A stretch of DNA of 19,168 bases from CAYYMH01 sp964472785 (lineage in GTDB: Bacteria; Zhuqueibacterota; Zhuqueibacteria; Thermofontimicrobiales; Thermofontimicrobiaceae). The notes beneath the pieces are model-generated. The model saw only the letters and a program-made list of their open reading frames with translations. It ran no database searches and was not told the origin of the DNA. The stretch lies in the NCBI GenBank assembly GCA_964472785.1, contig CAYYMH010000070.1, forward strand, positions 1 through 19,168, written 5' to 3'. The position numbers and the translations under genes were made by a program. Below are positions 14,884 through 19,168 of the stretch, piece by piece (position 1 is the stretch's first letter; each line of letters opens with the position of its first letter).

Positions 14884-15716
14884 TGCGTACAACAATTTTC
14901 ATTTTAATGCTCATTTCTTCTAATCTGTTATTTCCACAAATTTCACCTCAAACGTTCATTTGGAAACAATCGGCATCCGGCAGCGAATCAATCCGCTCAC
15001 GTTTTGAACCACCGCCGGGTTTCGAGCGGATACCAGCAGAGGAAAACTCCTTTGCGTTCTATCTCCGTAATCTCCCCCTGCTTCCCGAAAATTCTCCGGT
15101 AATTGATTATCAGGGCAACATCTCCAAATCTGCCGATGATACCACCGTTGCCGGGGTAGTGGATTACCCGGTTCGCGGGAGGAAGCTGGAGCAGTGCATG
15201 GATATTATTCTCCGCTTTTACGCTCAATATCTCCGGTCGCAGGACCGGGGGGATGAGATCGTGTTTTACCTGCCCGGCGGTTACCCGCTGAAATGGCTGG
15301 ACTGGCGAAACGGCTTCCGTCCCCAATATCACGGTATCGAATTTGACTTGGTCAAAACCGAACCGCGGGACAGTTCCCGGAAAAATTTTGAACGATTTCT
15401 CTGGCACATTTTCTATCGCAGCAGCACGCAGGCGGCTTATTTCGCTTACCCCGACGTCGTTCGGGAACAGGTTCAGATCGGTGATTTTGTGGTCAAAAAA
15501 GGGAAAAAGGGACACGCGGTGCTGATCGTGGATCTGGCAGTGGACAGCCTGGGTAACAAAGTCGCGCTCATCGGACAGGGCGACACACCGGCGTGCGGAT
15601 TTTATCTGCTGAATTATAAAAACGGGCAGCCGTGGATTCCGCTGGATTTTGAGCGGGATCATTTGTTACTGCCAATCAAGAAAAAGATGTGTTGGGAGGG
15701 ATTGCGGCGGTTTTAA
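14883..15716 (+). CDS. DUF4846 family exported protein
   Basis: The 277-residue product starts with a signal peptide (about residues 1-20, MRTTIFILMLISSNLLFPQ) and is probably periplasmic. Features of DUF4846 include SFAFYLRNLPL (56-66), EQCMDIILRFYAQYL (103-117), VQIGDFVV (197-204) and GKKGHAVLIVDLAVDSLGNK (207-226). The conserved C105 and H211 together with the GHAV strand recall papain/NlpC-like enzymes. A hydrolase role is only a suggestion. The ATG overlaps the era stop by one base. Its TAA (15714-15716) overlaps the stop codon of the convergent NACHT-LRR gene. Confidence 0.88.
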   Translation: MRTTIFILMLISSNLLFPQISPQTFIWKQSASGSESIRSRFEPPPGFERIPAEENSFAFYLRNLPLLPENSPVIDYQGNISKSADDTTVAGVVDYPVRGRKLEQCMDIILRFYAQYLRSQDRGDEIVFYLPGGYPLKWLDWRNGFRPQYHGIEFDLVKTEPRDSSRKNFERFLWHIFYRSSTQAAYFAYPDVVREQVQIGDFVVKKGKKGHAVLIVDLAVDSLGNKVALIGQGDTPACGFYLLNYKNGQPWIPLDFERDHLLLPIKKKMCWEGLRRF

Positions 15717-18700
15717 AATCGTATATTAGTATTCGGCAATGCTTCTTTTAACGCTTCTTTCTGCTCAACCGGAATTGGATTATTTTCCAAATCTAAATAT
15801 CTTAAATTTTTCAAATCCCCTAGCGCAGGCACATCGCTGATCTGATTGGATTGTAACTCCAAATGAGTTAAATTCTTCAAATCCCCCAGTGCTGACACAT
15901 CGTTGATCTGATTGAAATGTAAATATAAACTTGTTAAATTCTTCAAATACCCCAGCGCTGACACATCGCTGATCTGATTGGAATCTAACCATAATTTATT
16001 TAAATTCTTCAAATCCTTCAGCGCTGACACATCGCGGATCTGATTGGAATATAAAAATAAAGCTGTTAAATTCTTCAAATCCCCTAGCGAAGACACATCG
16101 CTGAGCTGATTGAAACCTAACCTTAAATCAGTTAAATTCTTCAAATCCCCCAGCGATGACACATCGCTGATCTGATTGGAATCTAACCATAATTTATTTA
16201 AATTCTTCAAATCCTTCAGCGCTGACACATCGCTGATCTGATTGGAATGTAACCTTAAATCAGTTAAATTCTTCAAAGCCCCCAGCGCAGACACATCGCT
16301 GATCTGATTGGAATCTAAATCTAAACGTGTTAAATTCTTCAAAGCCCCCAGCGCTGACACATCGCTGATCTGATTGGAATGTAACCTTAAATCAGTTAAA
16401 TTCNNNNNNNNNNNNNNNNNNNNNNNNNNNNNNNNNNNNNNNNNNNNNNNNNNNNNNNNNNNNNNNNNNNNNNNNNNNNNNNNNNNNNNNNNNNNNNNNN
16501 NNNTTCAAAGCCCCCAGCGCAGACACATCGCTGATCTGATTGTAATTTAAAATTAAACGGGTTAAATTCTTCAAAGCCCCCAGCGCAAACACTTCGCTGA
16601 TCTGATTGGAATGTAAATCTAAAAGTATTAGATTCTTCAAATCCCCCAGCGCAGACACTTCGCTGATCTGATTGGAATTTAACCTTAAATAAGTTAAATT
16701 CTTCAAAGCCCCCAGCGCTGACACATCGCTGATCTGATTGGAATTTAAATATAATTTATTTAAATTCTTCAAATCCCCCAGCGCTGACACATCGCTGATC
16801 TGATTGGAAGATAAAATTAAACGACCTAAATTTTCCAAATCGTGCAAGTCCGGAATGACTTTCAAATTTTTGGAGCGAAAGCCGAGTGAAGCGCCGGTAA
16901 AATCAGCCTGTTCATAATTGGCTTTGAACAGTGTCCCGTAAAATTCACATTGACTCAAATTTGCGTTCCGCAGGTTGGTTTTTTGAAGAGAGCACCCGGA
17001 AAAATCGATATCCTGTAACTGGCAACCGGACAAATCCTGTCCCACAAAAACTTTGCGATCCATCTTCAACAGCATGTTCGCCGCGTTGCTGCCCTGCCAC
17101 TGGTTTTCTTCGCCTAAGTCTTTTGCCGTTTTCACCAGCTTGAGCAGCGTGGCTTTATCCGGTTTCTGTTCCAGCACAAAATGAATTATTTCATCGCTCA
17201 GTTTATGGCTACCAAAATAGGTGAACTGATCCGTATTAATCTCGTTCACCAATGCTTGCGCCGTCAAATAGTCGCGGAACGACTTGTGAGATAGGCGAAA
17301 CTGGTTGTCAGACTCACGGATCAAAAATGTAAAGGTCAGAAATTCGTTCAAATATTTTTCAAATTCCCAATCGCTCTTCACCTCGAAATACTGTTTCAGC
17401 TTCAAATCCCGTTCGTTCAAAATGACGTCGTAACTCAGCACATCGTTGAGAAACATCCACACTGCCATGTCCTGAAGAACGTTCAGGCGGTACTTATTCG
17501 GCAAAATAAATTCCAAATCACAACTTTTGCGGCGCAGTTCGTCATCGATACATTTGGCGTACAGATCAGACGCATTGATCGTTTCGTCCCTGCCCTTTTC
17601 TTTGATAATGTCCGGCAAATATTTGACGATGAACTCCAGCAGCACCGGACGTTTGGCTAAATCGTGCAGATCAAATACGTTTTTGATCTGCTCCCAGTAA
17701 AATTTTGGATCCGCTGTGTGCGATTGGAGAAACTGCTTGATTTGCCCGTCATTGAACGGCAGCAGATGGATAAATTCGTACTGTGCTTTGCGGCTCGCTG
17801 TAAACACGGTTTTGATCTCACTCTCGGTCTTGAAGTATTCCTCCCGGCAGGTGAGAATGATTTTGCTGGTTTTGCTGCATTCTATTAATCGCTGGATGCG
17901 GTCAAAATTTCTCGCCTTTTCATCAGCATCGATCTTCTGCGTCATCTCATCAAAGCCGTCCAGCAGCAGCACAAATTCATCACTATCGATCCGCTTTAGA
18001 AAACGGGCGTAATTGATGTCGGTAATGCCGTCCTTGTTGTTGAGCTGATCCGCGATGAACGACTCCATACTTTTTTCAAAATTGCGCAACGGTAAAAATA
18101 GCGGAACGCGGGATTTGCTATCCGTGATTTTTGTTTCCACGTCATCGCCCAATCTATTCAACGCCATTTGATGGGCGAGATGGCGGAAAAAGGTGGTCTT
18201 GCCGGTGCCGTATTCGCCCAAAATCACCAGAAAATTCTGACTGTCGTCGCGCAGCCACTGATTGAGAAAATCATCCAGCGGTTCGTATTTTATTTTTTCG
18301 TACCGATCATCTTCCGCTTCTTGTTCTTCGGTAAGTTCTCTTTTTCCGAATTTTTCAAATCCGCGTTTTTCTTTCCTGATCTCGCCGTTAAGGTCGATGT
18401 AATGATTTTTATCCAAAAAATCTTTGTGAAACTCATCCCGCAGCTTTTGCAAATAAACATCGATCTGATAATCGAAGCTGCGTTTGTAATCCCTTAATTT
18501 AAGGTATTTTATTTCATTGAACATTTCCAGTTCAGATGGTTTTCGAGCACGGTTTGTCATTTCTCCAAACTTAGCAATAAATTCATCCAATAGTGTTCGA
18601 TATTCGGATTCGGTTAAGCTGAGTTTGTCCTTTCCCAATCTTTGAATCGTGGCAAGAATCTCGGGCGTGGTCCCGAACTTATCCGGTTTATCGCTGTAAA

Positions 18701-18947
18701 GTTCTTTTTTGAACAAATCCCTGACCGCATCGTCAGCGAAAAATTTGATCACGTGCGGAGACTTTCCGTCCACCGAAAATTCCACCAGCGTGTGAGCATA
18801 CACCGAATCAAAATCATCTTTCAGTTCGAAAAACGGCGTGTCTTTCAAAATTTTGAGAATCTTTCGATTGCGCTCCAGTCGCTTGCCAGCTTTTTTAGCA
18901 GCATACTTGACCAACTCTTTGGCGAGATCGTAAAATATTTCGCTCAT
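15713..18947 (-). CDS. NACHT ATPase with pentapeptide and leucine-rich repeats (bacterial NLR-like protein), gene crossed by an assembly gap
   Basis: This is a STAND-class signalling ATPase. Residues 1-235 form a helical, charged region of no recognised family and could be the effector. The NACHT domain follows, with Walker A GEYGTGKTT (244-252), Walker B FVLLLDGFDE (325-334) and TCREEYF (366-372). RLSHKSFRDYLTAQ (551-564) resembles the winged-helix end of NACHT modules. Pentapeptide repeats (A(N/D)LxxCxF type) occupy about 636-690. Fifteen 22-residue LRRs of SD22/internalin type (LGDLKNLTxLxLxSNQISDVSA) start at residue 701 and are closed by a 14-residue tail. With the Ns removed the protein is 1044 residues, or 1044 + 22k if repeats are missing. 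Known bacterial NACHT proteins include anti-phage defence proteins. That role is inferred here, as no defence partner lies nearby. ATG 18947 follows GGGGCACACTG. Confidence 0.88.
15758..16847 (-). repeat. Tandem 66-bp repeats encoding 15 leucine-rich repeats
   Basis: The interval minus the 100 Ns is 990 bases, exactly 15 units of 66. Units are very similar in DNA, with most differences in the codons at the x positions of LxxLxLxxN. Some blocks are identical: 16217-16271 equals 16349-16403 over 55 bases. That points to unit duplication or gene conversion within the array. Confidence 0.9.
16404..16503. other. Assembly gap of 100 Ns inside the LRR array
   Basis: The round length marks a scaffold gap of unknown true size. 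The left edge ends GTTAAATTC and the right edge begins TTCAAAGCC. These two strings are adjacent elsewhere in the array (for example at 16263-16280), so the true insert is probably 0 or a multiple of 66 bases. Confidence 0.95.
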
Positions 18948-18983
18948 CAGTGTGCCCCGATTTTATTCAAAATACTTTTTTTT

Positions 18984-19012
18984 AATTTAGCTTTTATCGC
19001 AGAAAATGTCAA
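18984..19012 (-). promoter_or_regulatory. Sigma70-type promoter of the NACHT-LRR gene
   Basis: On the minus strand a perfect TTGACA (19012-19007) is followed after 17 bases by TAAATT (18989-18984), a four-of-six -10 box. The start codon lies 36 bases further on. Confidence 0.55.
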
Positions 19013-19061
19013 GGGATATTTTGATTGAAAAAATATTCAGGAGAAAAATCGAAAGATATTG

Positions 19062-19101
19062 TTAAAAAAAGTGCAGCCCACCTTCAAGATGGACTACACT
19101 T
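19062..19101 (-). terminator. Rho-independent terminator for the minus-strand gene at the right edge
   Basis: On the minus strand AAGTGTAGTCCATCTT (19101-19086) folds back on AAGGTGGGCTGCACTT (19084-19069). The three imperfect positions are G-U wobbles in RNA, which favours the minus-strand reading. A run of seven Ts (19070-19064) follows. It lies between the partial gene at 19126 and the NACHT promoter. Confidence 0.75.
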
Positions 19102-19125
19102 CGATTCGTTTTACTTTAGATTTTT

Positions 19126-19168
19126 TTACTTCAATCCGCGTTTTTCAAGCAGCGGTTCGATGGACGGT
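19126..19168 (-). CDS. C-terminal end of an unidentified minus-strand gene (partial)
   Basis: Reading in from the right edge, one frame gives PSIEPLLEKRGLK and then a TAA (19128-19126), followed 25 bases later by a good terminator. That arrangement supports a real gene end. Thirteen residues are too few to assign a family. Confidence 0.55.
   Translation of the reverse strand, partial: PSIEPLLEKRGLK

Noticed and set aside
15713..16360. A separate short LRR gene starting with GTG at 16360
   Set aside because: The start is simply the first in-frame GTG inside a repeat (the V of SDVSA). The frame stays open to the gap and joins the NACHT gene once the Ns are removed.
15758..16847. Regular 66-bp repeats as a CRISPR array
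   Set aside because: There are no constant direct repeats with unrelated spacers. The whole unit is coding and reads as 22-residue LRRs without interruption, and no cas genes are present.
15758..16847. Diversity-generating retroelement acting on the LRR codons
   Set aside because: No reverse transcriptase, accessory gene or template repeat is in the window. The variable codons do not show an adenine-specific pattern, and unit shuffling explains the data better.
1..19168. tRNA, rRNA, riboswitch or prophage/integrase genes
   Set aside because: Reading both strands I found no cloverleaf, rRNA core sequence, recognisable riboswitch core, transposase or integrase. A dedicated scan could still reveal a weak one.

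Overview
This is a bacterial chromosomal segment, probably from a draft or metagenome assembly because it contains a run of 100 Ns. Base composition is moderately AT-rich and genes are closely packed. Several genes start with TTG behind a good Shine-Dalgarno sequence. The gene set (LepA, signal peptidase I, HemW, Era, an AGCS amino-acid symporter, an archaeal/eukaryote-type prolyl-tRNA synthetase, a DUF4846 lipoprotein-like exported protein, a GxxExxY protein) would suit a Gram-negative lineage of the Bacteroidetes/Calditrichota/KSB1 kind. That placement is inference from gene content, not a measured classification.

Layout, left to right. Positions 1-751 hold the tail of an unknown gene and a stand-alone PEP-utiliser phosphohistidine (swivelling) domain. 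Positions 938-2101 encode a LOV blue-light sensor fused to a SpoIIE/RsbU-type PP2C phosphatase. A 554-base non-coding stretch follows (2102-2655), with a perfect 22-bp palindrome and a weak candidate small transcription unit. From 2656 to 15716 all genes read on the plus strand: lepA; a two-gene ABC transporter (ATPase plus large permease); lepB; a rho-independent terminator; hemW; an unrecognised cysteine-rich protein with a probable OB-fold and its own promoter; a broken GxxExxY gene between inverted repeats; proS; an AGCS symporter; a small membrane protein overlapping era; era; and a DUF4846 gene overlapping era by one base. The lepA/lepB/era grouping echoes the E. coli lepA-lepB-rnc-era cluster, with other genes inserted.

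From 18947 down to 15713, on the minus strand, lies one large gene that I read as a bacterial NLR-like protein: a helical N-terminal region, a NACHT ATPase, a winged-helix-like segment, pentapeptide repeats and 15 exact 22-residue leucine-rich repeats. The assembly gap (16404-16503) sits inside the repeats and makes the gene look like two pieces in different frames. Deleting the Ns restores both the frame and the 66-bp register exactly. The gene has a good sigma70-type promoter and converges with the DUF4846 gene so that their stop codons overlap. The far right end holds the last codons of another minus-strand gene and its terminator.

The intergenic regions carry a family of degenerate inverted repeats of the 'CACGCAAAG...' kind. 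One copy is an empty hairpin (12188-12265) and another pair exactly brackets the GxxExxY pseudogene. The most interesting items are the NACHT-LRR protein with its variable, homogenising repeat array, the LOV-phosphatase photoreceptor with a complete flavin-binding residue set, and the inverted-repeat-bounded GxxExxY cassette with a single nonsense mutation.
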